Part shown: positions 35,972 to 44,923 of the stretch, one piece after another
Position numbering within the stretch: position 1 is the first letter of the stretch
How the letters are laid out: the number at the start of each line of letters is the position of its first letter
Origin: DATFTE01 sp963840665
GTDB lineage: Bacteria; Acidobacteriota; Terriglobia; Terriglobales; Acidobacteriaceae
Reading direction: 5' to 3'
DNA length: 64,000 nt
Assembly: GCA_963840665.1 (NCBI GenBank)
Contig: CAWIZO010000001.1
Coordinates: forward strand, 1 to 64,000
The notes under the pieces: generated by a model
The model's input: only the letters and a program-made list of their open reading frames with translations
Told to the model about the DNA's origin: nothing
Database searches by the model: none
Position numbers and translations under genes: made by a program

Positions 35972-37189
35972 TTAGTCTGTGACAGCGAACGGATAATCTG
36001 AAACCACCAAGCTCGGGCCCATGCTGAGCGCTCCCGTCGACGGGTTGGCCAGAATCACCGTCAGACCCGAGGCCGTGGCGCAGAACATCTCGCCGCCACT
36101 TTGCTCGAACTTGCATTGAGTCGCCGCAGGCAGAGTCGTGAATGGCGACCCCGGCAATGCGGTCAGATTGCCTGTGGTCGAATCGAGCTGATAACCCTCA
36201 ATCGCCGCAATGGTTGTGGTGCCGGGAACGTTTCCGGTAATGTAAACAAATTTCCCATTTGGGCTGATGGCAAAATCAAACGGCGCGCTCACCGTTGCGA
36301 AGGGCGACCCAGCTACCGGGGTGGGTACGCCGGTCGTTTGATCGATTGAGAAGACATAAATGTGTTGGTCCGTTCCCGTTCCGCTCGAATTCGAATCCTG
36401 CACCGCTTGAACTCCCAAGAGGAAGTTGCCGCTCGAGTCCGCATGCAACTGCGCCACGCCCAGGTTGAACGGGGCTCCAACCATTTCTGTCAGCGTTCCA
36501 GACGAGTCAAAAGTGAAACCGTCCATTGGAGTGGCAAAATTCAACTGTCCGGCGTAAAGAAAGCGCCCTTTTCCGTCTACCGCCAGGCTGTCAGCGGAAA
36601 ACAAGCGAAACGCATCCGTAAAAGGCGAAAAGGGCGACTGGGTGAGCGATCCATCCGAGTTAATTTGAAAGCTGGTGATCGAGCCTGTGCCTTCGGCGCC
36701 GACAAACAGGAAGCGGCCCATGGGATCGGCCACTGCAGTATCGGCGGTTGCGCCTGTCGGCGTAAGCAAAAACGGACTTCCCGTGATGTTCGTGAGGGCT
36801 CCGGTCGAATGATCGAGAGCCAGAGCTTGTACCCCGGGGAGATCGCCGAAGGGCAAGTAGACGTACTTGCCATTCACCGTAGTCATATCGTCGATGGTGG
36901 TGCCCGCCAGTGCCGGGGGCGTAACGCTGGTCACCGCGGTAAATGTTCCGTTCGTACTGTAGTTCGCCGTCTGTACGCCGGAACCCAGATAAAAGGCATA
37001 GGCCGCAACTGGTCCGCCGCCATTTACTCCCGAGCCGCACACCGTGCCACCCGTGTTGACCGATCCGCCTCCGCTGCCGCCACTAGAGGTCAAGCTGGTC
37101 GTAGGACACCCGCCCTTTCCGCAGCCCAACAGGAACATGCCGGCCACAAGGGCGCAAACCGCAAACAGCACTCGGGTAGTCGAGGTCAT
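35972..37189 (-). CDS. beta-propeller lipoprotein (lactonase-like repeats)
   Basis: About 405 residues from ATG 37189, which has GGAG 6 nt upstream. The N-terminus is a lipoprotein signal with lipobox FLLGC, then a Gly/Ser-rich linker. The rest is made of repeated units such as DPMGRFLFVG, DGKGRFLYAG and SPNGKFVYIT followed by STGALT- or TTGNLT-type phrases, the pattern of seven-bladed 6-phosphogluconolactonase-like propellers. These are usually structural or binding proteins; no enzymatic residues were identified. It is anchored to a membrane and exposed to the periplasm or surface. Confidence 0.85.
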   Translation of the reverse strand: MTSTTRVLFAVCALVAGMFLLGCGKGGCPTTSLTSSGGSGGGSVNTGGTVCGSGVNGGGPVAAYAFYLGSGVQTANYSTNGTFTAVTSVTPPALAGTTIDDMTTVNGKYVYLPFGDLPGVQALALDHSTGALTNITGSPFLLTPTGATADTAVADPMGRFLFVGAEGTGSITSFQINSDGSLTQSPFSPFTDAFRLFSADSLAVDGKGRFLYAGQLNFATPMDGFTFDSSGTLTEMVGAPFNLGVAQLHADSSGNFLLGVQAVQDSNSSGTGTDQHIYVFSIDQTTGVPTPVAGSPFATVSAPFDFAISPNGKFVYITGNVPGTTTIAAIEGYQLDSTTGNLTALPGSPFTTLPAATQCKFEQSGGEMFCATASGLTVILANPSTGALSMGPSLVVSDYPFAVTD

Positions 37190-37367
37190 TCTCATCTCCA
37201 AATGGCGCACTCACTGTGCCGGTACTCAGGCAAATCTCTCAGGAGGAACGTCTTGCGTCATGTTAGGGGGTTACCGAAACACCGCACAAGGTTACGAACG
37301 TAAGTGGAGAGTGACAGCCCGGATGACATGCGCTGCTAGGCCCTTAGTTTCGCGCCGCAGCTTTCTT

Positions 37368-37724
37368 TTAGAACGGGCTCTTATTTCTGGTGGAGGGATC
37401 GAACTGCAGATCCAGAGGATATCCCGGCAGATCGACGTGAACCGTGTATTGCGTTTCAATGATCAGCGAGCCCTGGCCCACCGCTCCCATGCGATGCACC
37501 TTGATCTGTTCCCGGGTCACGGGAATCTCGAGATCCTGGGCTTTCTTGAATACTTCATCGCGAATATCGCTTTCGGGCCTGGTGTTATAGGTGTTGATCA
37601 TGGCCTCGGTCTTGACGGCATCTTCGAACTGGTAGTTAGACATGTAAGGGGGAATAAGCTCCGCCCCCAAATACACGCAAGCCACAATCACAAAAATCCC
37701 GACAATCATTTTCATCGAACCCAT
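37368..37724 (-). CDS. small membrane-anchored protein, DUF4845-like
   Basis: 118 residues, with one N-terminal membrane helix (MIVGIFVIVACVYLGAEL) and a periplasmic part containing PPYMSNYQFEDAVKTEA and a short beta-rich end (IIETQYTVHVDLPGYPLDLQF). The layout resembles DUF4845 proteins; this is a recollection of the family pattern, not a search result. It is 38 nt downstream of proS on the same strand and may be co-transcribed. Function unknown. Confidence 0.7.
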   Translation of the reverse strand: MGSMKMIVGIFVIVACVYLGAELIPPYMSNYQFEDAVKTEAMINTYNTRPESDIRDEVFKKAQDLEIPVTREQIKVHRMGAVGQGSLIIETQYTVHVDLPGYPLDLQFDPSTRNKSPF

Positions 37725-37761
37725 AACGCGCTCCCGCTTCGAGGCGCGCTACAGGGACTGC

Positions 37762-39531
37762 TTAATGCGCAGGCCTTAGCCGCTGCTCGAAGTATTCCGT
37801 AATTGAGGCGATGCTAGCATCCTGCATTTCGCGGGTCGAGCGTTGAACGACTTCGACAGTACCTTCGGTAACTTTCTTGCCGACGGTAACACGAAAGGGT
37901 ATGCCCACCAGGTCAGCATCTTTAAACTTCACCCCTGGCCTTTCGTCACGATCATCCAGAAGTACTTCAAATCCCGCCGCTTCCAGCCGCTTGGTGATGT
38001 CCAGAGAGGCGTTCATCAAAGACTCGTCCTTGACATTCGTGGGAGTCACCACGATCTCAAACGGCGCAATCTGGGGCGGTAGCCAGAAACCGTTCTCATC
38101 ATTCGACTGTTCGACCAGCGCGGTGAGAATGCGCTCGATGCCGATTCCATAGCTCCCCATGATGGGAGTCACTTCTTTGCCGTTACGATCGAGTACGCGT
38201 GCGCCCATCGACTCGGTGTACTTGTAACCCAGCTTGAAGATGTGTCCGATCTCAACCGCCGTGTCTATGCGAAGCGGTCCGCCGCAGTTGGGACAATCCT
38301 CGCCCGCCGCCACGCTGCGCAGGTCGGCGTACAGCGTCGGCTGAAAGTCGCGGCCCGGCGTCAGATTCTTGAAGTGATACTCCTCTTTGTTGGCGCCACC
38401 GACGAGGTTAGTGCGACCCTCCAAAGCCTTGTCGACTACCAGAACCGGTTTCTCGGAGTCTTTTAAGTCTTTGGCCCACTCGATTCCAGTTGCGCCCAGG
38501 TATCCTGCGGGAGTTCCGAAGAACTGCTTGATCTCTTCCTCCTGCATGGGACGCGGCTCTTTCCCGCCGACTGCTGTTGCAAACTTAGCCTCATTCAGTT
38601 GATGATCGCCGCGCATCAGGGCCACGATGGCTCGAAGTTTTACTTTGCGAGTCTTGGCGTCGGTTTCTTCGATCATGTAGGCAAGGGTTTTGATGTTGTT
38701 CTTCGAAGACGTTCCCAGAAATTTGGAAACATCTTCAATCGTCTTCATCCCCGGAGTATGCACTTCGAGCGGCTTACCGTCGCCCTCCGACGGAAGATTG
38801 TCGACAGCGGCCAGCTTTGAGGTCGCTTTCTCCATGTTCGCCGCATAGCTGCAGCTTTCGCAGCTTACGATCTGATCTTCGCCCGCGGGCGTGCGCACCA
38901 TAAACTCGTGCGATTGCGATCCGCCCATGGCTCCTGAATGTGCCTCGACCACCATGTACTTCAATCCGCAGCGGTCGAAGATGCGGCAGTAGGTGTCGTA
39001 GTGTTTGAGATAAGACACATCGAGCCCCGCCGCGTCGATATCGAACGAGTACGCGTCTTTCATGGTGAACTGCCGCACCCGCAGCAATCCTCCCTTCGGC
39101 CGCGCCTCATCACGGAACTTAGTCTGAATCTGGTACCAGATCTGCGGCAGCTGTTTGTAGCTGCGCAATTCTTTCCGCGCGATCTCGGTCATGACTTCTT
39201 CGTGCGTCATGCCCAGACACAGATCGGCGCCCTTGCGATCTTTCAACCGGAACATGTTGTCGCCCATGATGGCCCATCGTCCGCTGGCTTCCCAAATCTC
39301 TCGCGGATTCAGGGCGGGGAGAAAGAACTCCTGCCCAATCTTGTCCATTTCCTCGCGGACGATGCCCATAATCTTGTTAAGCGACCGCTGTCCGAGGAAG
39401 AGATAAGAGTAAATCCCGGCGGCCAGCTGGCGGATGTATCCAGACCGCACCAGGAATTTGTGACTGGCGACCTCGGCATCCGCCGGGGCCTCACGAAGAG
39501 TGGGAATAAAGAGTTCAGACCAACGATGCAT
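37762..39531 (-). CDS. proS: prolyl-tRNA synthetase
   Basis: 590 residues from ATG 39531 (MHRWSELFIPTLREAP); the 48-codon upstream extension is not family-like. Class II synthetase motifs: AGIYSYLFLGQRSLNKI, the long motif 2 region (KFRDEARPKGGLLRVRQFTMKDAYSFD) and motif 3 (GSYGIGIERIL). An editing domain of the INS/YbaK type lies between motifs 2 and 3, as in most bacterial enzymes. It charges tRNA with proline. A short hypothetical gene and kdsD lie upstream on the same strand. Confidence 0.97.
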   Translation of the reverse strand: MHRWSELFIPTLREAPADAEVASHKFLVRSGYIRQLAAGIYSYLFLGQRSLNKIMGIVREEMDKIGQEFFLPALNPREIWEASGRWAIMGDNMFRLKDRKGADLCLGMTHEEVMTEIARKELRSYKQLPQIWYQIQTKFRDEARPKGGLLRVRQFTMKDAYSFDIDAAGLDVSYLKHYDTYCRIFDRCGLKYMVVEAHSGAMGGSQSHEFMVRTPAGEDQIVSCESCSYAANMEKATSKLAAVDNLPSEGDGKPLEVHTPGMKTIEDVSKFLGTSSKNNIKTLAYMIEETDAKTRKVKLRAIVALMRGDHQLNEAKFATAVGGKEPRPMQEEEIKQFFGTPAGYLGATGIEWAKDLKDSEKPVLVVDKALEGRTNLVGGANKEEYHFKNLTPGRDFQPTLYADLRSVAAGEDCPNCGGPLRIDTAVEIGHIFKLGYKYTESMGARVLDRNGKEVTPIMGSYGIGIERILTALVEQSNDENGFWLPPQIAPFEIVVTPTNVKDESLMNASLDITKRLEAAGFEVLLDDRDERPGVKFKDADLVGIPFRVTVGKKVTEGTVEVVQRSTREMQDASIASITEYFEQRLRPAH

Positions 39532-39539
39532 AGGGTTTT

Positions 39540-39706
39540 GAGTACCTTGTACCGAGTACCGAGCGACACAAGAGAAGCCCGCACTCGGAAGGGAATTCTT
39601 GATTGTAAATGATGAAGAGAGCTCACGCGGGATAGCCGCCTCGGGTATCCAGCGAACAAAGCGGGCGTGTGTCAACCGGGTATTGGGTACTAGGTACTGC
39701 TCAACT
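39540..39706. repeat. pair of inverted GTACC/GGTAC phrase repeats
   Basis: GAGTACC-TTGTACC-GAGTACC at about 39540-39560 faces GGGTATT-GGGTACT-AGGTACT at about 39681-39701. Each is a 7-nt phrase repeated three times, and the two are roughly reverse complements, so they could form a long hairpin upstream of proS. The second arm overlaps the 3' end of the small gene at 39690. Confidence 0.6.
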
Positions 39707-39902
39707 GCTTCAGAATCTCTTTCCCCAACTTCTGCGTCTCACCGAAAAACTTCTGGTACTCGACAAACAGCCGGTTCATCTCCAGCGATTTGTCGGCAGT
39801 GAGTTTCTTGCGCAGAATCATGTCCCGCACGTGCACGGGATTGGGCAGGGTGGCTTCTTCGGTCAACTCTTCCAGCGCGGTCGTGGGATCGTAGTGATAC
39901 AT
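39690..39902 (-). CDS. small hypothetical protein
   Basis: 70 residues, charged and probably helical (LTADKSLEMNRLFVEYQKFFGETQKLGKEIL). No family was recognised. It sits between kdsD and proS on the same strand. Its C-terminal codons run into the phrase repeat, so the original end may have been altered. It is kept because the frame is continuous, the helix pattern is protein-like and the neighbours are co-directional. Confidence 0.5.
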   Translation of the reverse strand: MYHYDPTTALEELTEEATLPNPVHVRDMILRKKLTADKSLEMNRLFVEYQKFFGETQKLGKEILKQLSST

Positions 39903-39907
39903 GGATA

Positions 39908-39978
39908 CACCATTTTGTAATTTGGTAATCGGGTAATTTGGAAAATTACAAAATTGCCCGGTTACAAAATTGCAAAAT
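39908..39978. repeat. AT-rich phrase-repeat hairpin between kdsD and its downstream gene
   Basis: Variants of TTGTAATTTGGTAAT and their reverse complement (ATTACAAAATTGCC) alternate around a short centre and can fold into a long imperfect hairpin. The style is that of the other phrase repeats in this window, but the sequence is unrelated. Confidence 0.55.
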
Positions 39979-39981
39979 CTC

Positions 39982-41010
39982 CTACATCATCTCTGTCCCC
40001 CAGAGATCGTGCAGGTGCACAATTCCCGAAAGCTTCCCATCTCCATCGACCACCACCAGCGAAGTAATCTTCTTCTCTTCCATCAACGCCAGTGCAGTGG
40101 CCGCAAACTCGCTTCCCGCAATCGTCTGCGGACTTTTGATCATGCACTCAGCGGCCGTGAGGTCGAGCACGTCCTTGCCTCGCTGTTCGAGCAACCGCCG
40201 CAGGTCTCCGTCGCTGATCACGCCCATCAACTTGGTTCCATCCACGACTGTCGTGATGCCAAGCTTCTTGCGCGACATCTCGTAGATCACATCCGGCATC
40301 TTCGTCTTCGTACCGACGCGCGGGATCGCATCTCCACCATGCATCAGCGATTCGACTCGCGCCAGGCGTTTTCCCAGCTTTCCTCCGGGATGCAGGTTGG
40401 CGAAATCTTCTTCTTTAAATCCGCGCTTCGCCGATAGAGTCATCGCCAGCGCATCGCCCAGCGCCAGCATAGTCGTGGTGGACGCCGTCGGCGCCAACCC
40501 CAACGTGCACGCTTCTTTGTCGACAGAACAATCCAGCGCCACATCCGCCGCCGCCGCCAAGGTAGAGAGTTTAGCTCGTGTGGAGCGGGCGCCCCCGCCC
40601 GCTGGCTTTAGCCGCTGAGTTTTACTGCACACAGCGTCCCCGGTCAAACTGATCAAACGCACCCGCAGCCTCTTGATCGTCGCCAGCAACCGCAGAATCT
40701 CTTCGGTTTCTCCACTCGCCGAAAGAGCCATCACCACATCGCCGCGCACCACCATACCTAGGTCGCCGTGCACCGCTTCCACGGGATGCATATAAAGCGC
40801 GGGCGTCCCGGTTGAATTCAGCGTAGCCGCAATCTTGCGCGCAATCAGCCCACTCTTGCCCATGCCAGTGACGACGACTCTCCCGCTGCAGTCATGAATC
40901 AGTTCAACCGCACGAGCGAAACTCTTCGCCATCGGACCGGCAATGCGATCAGCCAGCGCCCGCAAAGCGTCCGCTTCAATGCGGACCACATTCTCGCCAA
41001 TGTTCTTCAT
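39982..41010 (-). CDS. kdsD: arabinose-5-phosphate isomerase (KdsD/KpsF)
   Basis: 342 residues. The SIS domain (about 35-190) has VVVTGMGKSGLIARKI, HGDLGMV and LSASGETEEILRLL. Two CBS domains follow (about 205-335), with GVISDGDLRR and GIVHLHDLW. It converts ribulose-5-phosphate to arabinose-5-phosphate, the entry to Kdo synthesis. Residues about 127-147 (from VCSKTQRLKPAG to STRA) are an extra stretch absent from typical KdsD and are encoded by the GC-rich palindromic repeat at 40577-40602 and its flanks. kdsA and kdsC are nearby. Confidence 0.94.
   Translation of the reverse strand: MKNIGENVVRIEADALRALADRIAGPMAKSFARAVELIHDCSGRVVVTGMGKSGLIARKIAATLNSTGTPALYMHPVEAVHGDLGMVVRGDVVMALSASGETEEILRLLATIKRLRVRLISLTGDAVCSKTQRLKPAGGGARSTRAKLSTLAAAADVALDCSVDKEACTLGLAPTASTTTMLALGDALAMTLSAKRGFKEEDFANLHPGGKLGKRLARVESLMHGGDAIPRVGTKTKMPDVIYEMSRKKLGITTVVDGTKLMGVISDGDLRRLLEQRGKDVLDLTAAECMIKSPQTIAGSEFAATALALMEEKKITSLVVVDGDGKLSGIVHLHDLWGTEMM
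40577..40602. repeat. GC-rich palindromic repeat inside kdsD
   Basis: Second copy of the element at 24150-24175 (25 of 26 bases equal). Here it lies in a surface loop region between SLTGDA and KLSTLAAAAD and adds residues in frame. Confidence 0.75.
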
Positions 41011-41032
41011 GGAATGAAGGATGGTAGCACGT

Positions 41033-41106
41033 GGTCGTTAGTCGGCAGTCGTTGGTCGCGAGCAAAGTGGTTTGCTGACGACTGAAGACCGACGACTGAC
41101 GACTGC
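41033..41106. repeat. GTCGTCAGTC-type dispersed repeat, hairpin form
   Basis: Phrases of the kind GTCGTTAGTCGGCAGTCG are followed after AGCAAAGTGGTTTGCT by their reverse complement, giving a long imperfect hairpin between kdsD and the K+ channel gene. The right arm (41071-41103) is the reverse complement of 60631-60663 at 31 of 33 positions. Confidence 0.75.
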
Positions 41107-42246
41107 CTAAAAATGATCATCGATAATTCGCACCGGCGTGCCCAATCCTTTGGCCTGGATGATCTTGTCCCACGGCCCGCCCTGCCAGTTATCTTTCTTC
41201 TTCTCCGCTAAAATCCACGGCGGCAGCGTGATCAGCAGATTGCGAGCGATGGACTGCACATAAGGTTCATACAATGATCGCAATTTGGCCAACTTCTCAT
41301 CCGCATAATCATCCGTCCGCAAACGCAGGCCGTTGGCCGCCAGCGTCTCGCGCATTCGCTTCTGCTCTTCCGGCGTCAATCGCTCATAGGCATGCGGGTC
41401 GTAGTGCGCATTCACCACCTGGGCCAGATCGACCGCCGCGTGCCGCGCCATGGCAAACGTCAACTTGGCCTGGTCAGGACGAATACCGTCAATCCCTGCC
41501 AGTATCAGCGACGTGATGTCGAGCATCACCGTCAATGCTCCGAGCCACGACTGGTTGCTGTGTTGCGAACGAAAGAAACTCAGCACCGGATACGAAAGAT
41601 GATTTGCCAGTAAATCTGCCGACCATCGCTCCCAGTCGCGAAATATTTGATCGAGTACCAACTGGTCGGGACAGCAGCCTAGCCGGTTCAACAACTCGGT
41701 TGCCGTGGGAGGTGATCCCGCTCGCGAATCGAGCATCGAGATTTCCAATTCGCGCACCGAAAACGCCTGGTAGATCACCGGGAGATATCCAATCACGACG
41801 CCCAAAAATGCGAAACCCATGCCCGCTTCGAACACCGCCAGCGCTCGCGCCGGCCCATTGGCGGGAACAATGTCGCCGTACCCAAGCGTGAAGAACGTTT
41901 CTCCACTGTGATAGAGCAGCAAGCCGAACGTGATCGGTTCGCCCCCGGTCTTGATGTGTTCGCCTACGCCGTACTGCAGCATGGCGAACCCCAGGATCAA
42001 TCCGCAGGCCCAGAACACCAGCAGCAAGATGACCGACAACGGCCCAAAGTAACTGAGGAAGGTTTCTCTCCGGTTTGGCGACTGAATGCGCCGCGCGAGT
42101 TTCAGCCACGGCACCCAGGTATTGCGATAAAACCACGCGGTCAACCGGAAGTGCCGCGTTACCCTTCGCGGCAAGACGATGGTCTCAAACGCGTCCAGCA
42201 GGACGAGAAAAATGATTACCACGCCGAGGATGGCCAGAAAAATCAT
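41107..42246 (-). CDS. two-transmembrane potassium channel protein
   Basis: 379 residues. An N-terminal membrane helix (IFLAILGVVIIFLVLLDAF), then FGPLSVILLLVFWACGLILG, a pore helix with the selectivity filter TLGYGD (in HSGETFFTLGYGDIVPANG) and a following helix GFAFLGVVIGYLP. The remaining 220 residues are cytoplasmic and helical, without a recognisable RCK (TrkA) domain. TLGYGD is the K+ filter signature. It may adjust membrane potential or K+ level; the gate signal is unknown. Confidence 0.88.
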   Translation of the reverse strand: MIFLAILGVVIIFLVLLDAFETIVLPRRVTRHFRLTAWFYRNTWVPWLKLARRIQSPNRRETFLSYFGPLSVILLLVFWACGLILGFAMLQYGVGEHIKTGGEPITFGLLLYHSGETFFTLGYGDIVPANGPARALAVFEAGMGFAFLGVVIGYLPVIYQAFSVRELEISMLDSRAGSPPTATELLNRLGCCPDQLVLDQIFRDWERWSADLLANHLSYPVLSFFRSQHSNQSWLGALTVMLDITSLILAGIDGIRPDQAKLTFAMARHAAVDLAQVVNAHYDPHAYERLTPEEQKRMRETLAANGLRLRTDDYADEKLAKLRSLYEPYVQSIARNLLITLPPWILAEKKKDNWQGGPWDKIIQAKGLGTPVRIIDDHF

Positions 42247-42292
42247 CGTGTTGCAACGTCAGATGAGATAGGGATGTTAGCAGATCCAGCGT

Positions 42293-44878
42293 CTACTTCA
42301 GCGTGTCGCTACGGTAAAGCTGCGATCGCACCGCGGTGTAAGTGAACACGATTGAGCGTCCGTCGGGTGTGATGCCAGGCGGCGCATTCATCGGCATCAA
42401 TCCGATTTGTTCTTTCGGCTTGATCGTCTGCCAGAGCTCATGATTGCCGGTCTGCAAGTCTACGCGGTAAATCTCGATGCCACCCTGCACCTGGGCAAAG
42501 GCGAAGACGTGTTGGGAATCCGAAGCCCACGCGAAAGCAAGCTCGTCCTTGTTCAACTTTTCGCTGACAGGAATTTCTCTGCCGCCCTCCTGGCCCAGCA
42601 TTTTAATCGACGGCTTTCCGTCCACGACCGCGATATACGACTTCCCATCAGGAGCGATAAATGGCCAGTCCCTTCCATCCATCAGAAATTTTGGCGGACT
42701 GCCGCTGGAGTCAGCGATATAAAGGCCCGGCCCGTGCGCGGACTCATTTCCTCGCATGACCACGTGCTGGTCGTCGCCGTAGAAATGCCCCCAGGATGGC
42801 TGGAAACCGTCCCAGTGCATCACGCGCGGCTGGCCCGCGCCCACCGGGACGATCTGTACCCTGGCGGCGGAATCCCCGGGCATCACAACCATTGCCCATT
42901 TTCCATCCGGGCTGATGTCGGTGCCGAACCCGCCCGAGCCAATGCGTGTGGCCGGAGATCCATCACTTTTCCTGACATACACGCTATAACCGTTGCCCGA
43001 GTTTCCTGACTCGTCGGTGAAGAGAATCAGGCTGCCATCATCGGAAACCCGTGGGCCGTAGCTGAAGTCGAGCCAGGTCAGGTCGCGCTCCGCGTCCGAG
43101 CCGTGTTCCACCAGCGACATGCCCACGTGCCGATCACCCGAAACCATCAGACTGCGGCCGTTCGCCGCGGTATCGAGAATCATCGTCGAGGATGTCCCGC
43201 AATACATCGTCCGGGTCTTTGCCGACAGGGTGCTCGCATAAATGCAATATTGCGGACCTGACGGCGACCCCGAATACCAGACTTCCTTGCCCGAAGGCGA
43301 CCAGGTCAGCCCTTCCAACGATTCCCATCCGGATGAGAGCGTCGTGACGTGGCCAGCGGTATCTACCACAATGACGTCACCCCGGTCATCACTGGCGCCG
43401 CCGGGGTGACGGAAAAGGGCAATCTGTTTTCCATCGGGAGAAACTCGCAGATCGCTAAGCCAGTTATCGACCGCGAGCAAAGTCTTGCCGATGGGATATT
43501 GCACTCGCCACATCCCTTTATCCCGATCGAGAACCGCCAGGTTGTTCCCGTCAGGAGACCAGTCGGCGTCATACACGTTGTCGAGCAATTCCCGCGGCGC
43601 TCCGCCGCCCAGGGGCGCGGTCGCCAAGGTTCCATGGGACTGAAAATGAACAAGGCGGTCAGGCCGCACCAGTACTGCAATCTGGCCTTGTTTCGAGATC
43701 GAAAGCAGCAATGCCCCGTGAAGTCCCGCTGAAACTGGCTCGGGATATTCGTCGCGGATCACGTAAGTGTCAGCCGCCTCGCCGTTGAGCAGGCCGCTGT
43801 ATACCACGGACTTTCCGTCGGGCGCAAAGCGTCCGCGGATCACGTTGCCACGATGAAATGAAACTTGTTCGAAAGTTGGCACCGGGTTCGCAGATGGGCG
43901 CAGAGACCAGGCGATGGCGGCGCCGGCGGCAAGCGCGAGTGCGGCAAGTCCCCCAATTGCTGCCCATCGCGGTGCAGCCGGCTTGGTCTGTATCGCTGGC
44001 TGCGCTCCTGTCTTCGAAGTACTCGTGCCGCTCAATGCATCGAGGGCGAACGCCAGATCTTTTGCTGATTGGAAGCGCTGCTCGGGCCGCTTCTCAAGAC
44101 AACGCCGGATAATGCGCTCCAACCCCGGCGACACCGGATGCGTCATCTCGCTCAGTTCCGGCGGATCTTCTTTCAGAATGGCGGTCATGGTTTCCGCGGC
44201 GGTGTCGCGGCGGAAGGCTCGCTGCCCGGAAACCATTTCGTACAAGACTGCGCCGAAGGCAAAAATATCGGTGCGCGAATCCACTGTGGCGCCGCGAACT
44301 TGCTCCGGCGCCATGTATCCCGCAGTGCCCATCACCATTCCGGCTTGGGTGGGCGATTCCTCAATCGTTGCCGAAGTGGCTCCGATATCGCTGGTCGCGG
44401 AAGGCCACTTCGCCAGGCCAAAGTCAAGAATCTTGACTCGTCCTTCTTTGGTGATAAAGATGTTTTCCGGCTTCAGATCACGGTGGACGATGCCCTTATC
44501 ATGCGCAGCCGACAATCCCTGCGCGATCTGCATTCCATAGTCGGAAGCTTTTCGCGCGGAGAGCGGTCCAGTGAGCAACTCCGCGCGCAAGCTGTTGCCG
44601 TCGAGAAGCTCGGACACGATGAACGGCATGCCGTTCTGCTCGCCGATATCGTGGATTGCCAAAATATTTGGGTGATTGAGCGCGGCGACGGCACGCGCTT
44701 CCTGCTCGAAGCGGCGCAACCGGTCGGCGTCGCGGACGAACGACTCGGGAAGAATTTTGAGCGCTACGTCTCGACCCAGGCGGGTGTCGCGCGCGCGATA
44801 CACCTCTCCCATGCCGCCCGCGCCAATCGCGGAGACAATTTCATAAGGTCCGAAACGCGTGCCAGAGGAGAGAGCCAT
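42293..44878 (-). CDS. Ser/Thr protein kinase with C-terminal TolB-like propeller
   Basis: 861 residues from ATG 44878 (MALSSGTRFGPYEIV); the upstream open frame is antisense to the methyltransferase gene and is rejected. Kinase domain 9-275: GAGGMGEVYRARD (P-loop), VALKIL (catalytic Lys), HRDLKPEN and LDFGLAKW, all intact. A membrane helix (WAAIGGLAALALAAGAAIAW) at about 305-325 is followed by repeated PD40 units (FAPDGKSVVYSG, SPDGNNLAVLD, SPDGKQIALF, SDDGSLILFTD, TPDGRSIVFTY). So a cytoplasmic kinase is joined to an outer sensor-like propeller, a layout common in Acidobacteria. Targets are unknown; FHA proteins such as the one at 20711 are natural readers of its product. Confidence 0.95.
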   Translation of the reverse strand: MALSSGTRFGPYEIVSAIGAGGMGEVYRARDTRLGRDVALKILPESFVRDADRLRRFEQEARAVAALNHPNILAIHDIGEQNGMPFIVSELLDGNSLRAELLTGPLSARKASDYGMQIAQGLSAAHDKGIVHRDLKPENIFITKEGRVKILDFGLAKWPSATSDIGATSATIEESPTQAGMVMGTAGYMAPEQVRGATVDSRTDIFAFGAVLYEMVSGQRAFRRDTAAETMTAILKEDPPELSEMTHPVSPGLERIIRRCLEKRPEQRFQSAKDLAFALDALSGTSTSKTGAQPAIQTKPAAPRWAAIGGLAALALAAGAAIAWSLRPSANPVPTFEQVSFHRGNVIRGRFAPDGKSVVYSGLLNGEAADTYVIRDEYPEPVSAGLHGALLLSISKQGQIAVLVRPDRLVHFQSHGTLATAPLGGGAPRELLDNVYDADWSPDGNNLAVLDRDKGMWRVQYPIGKTLLAVDNWLSDLRVSPDGKQIALFRHPGGASDDRGDVIVVDTAGHVTTLSSGWESLEGLTWSPSGKEVWYSGSPSGPQYCIYASTLSAKTRTMYCGTSSTMILDTAANGRSLMVSGDRHVGMSLVEHGSDAERDLTWLDFSYGPRVSDDGSLILFTDESGNSGNGYSVYVRKSDGSPATRIGSGGFGTDISPDGKWAMVVMPGDSAARVQIVPVGAGQPRVMHWDGFQPSWGHFYGDDQHVVMRGNESAHGPGLYIADSSGSPPKFLMDGRDWPFIAPDGKSYIAVVDGKPSIKMLGQEGGREIPVSEKLNKDELAFAWASDSQHVFAFAQVQGGIEIYRVDLQTGNHELWQTIKPKEQIGLMPMNAPPGITPDGRSIVFTYTAVRSQLYRSDTLK

Positions 44879-44923
44879 CGGTGCGCCATTATATATGTTG
44901 CTTCGGCGGGATAAGATGAGCCA

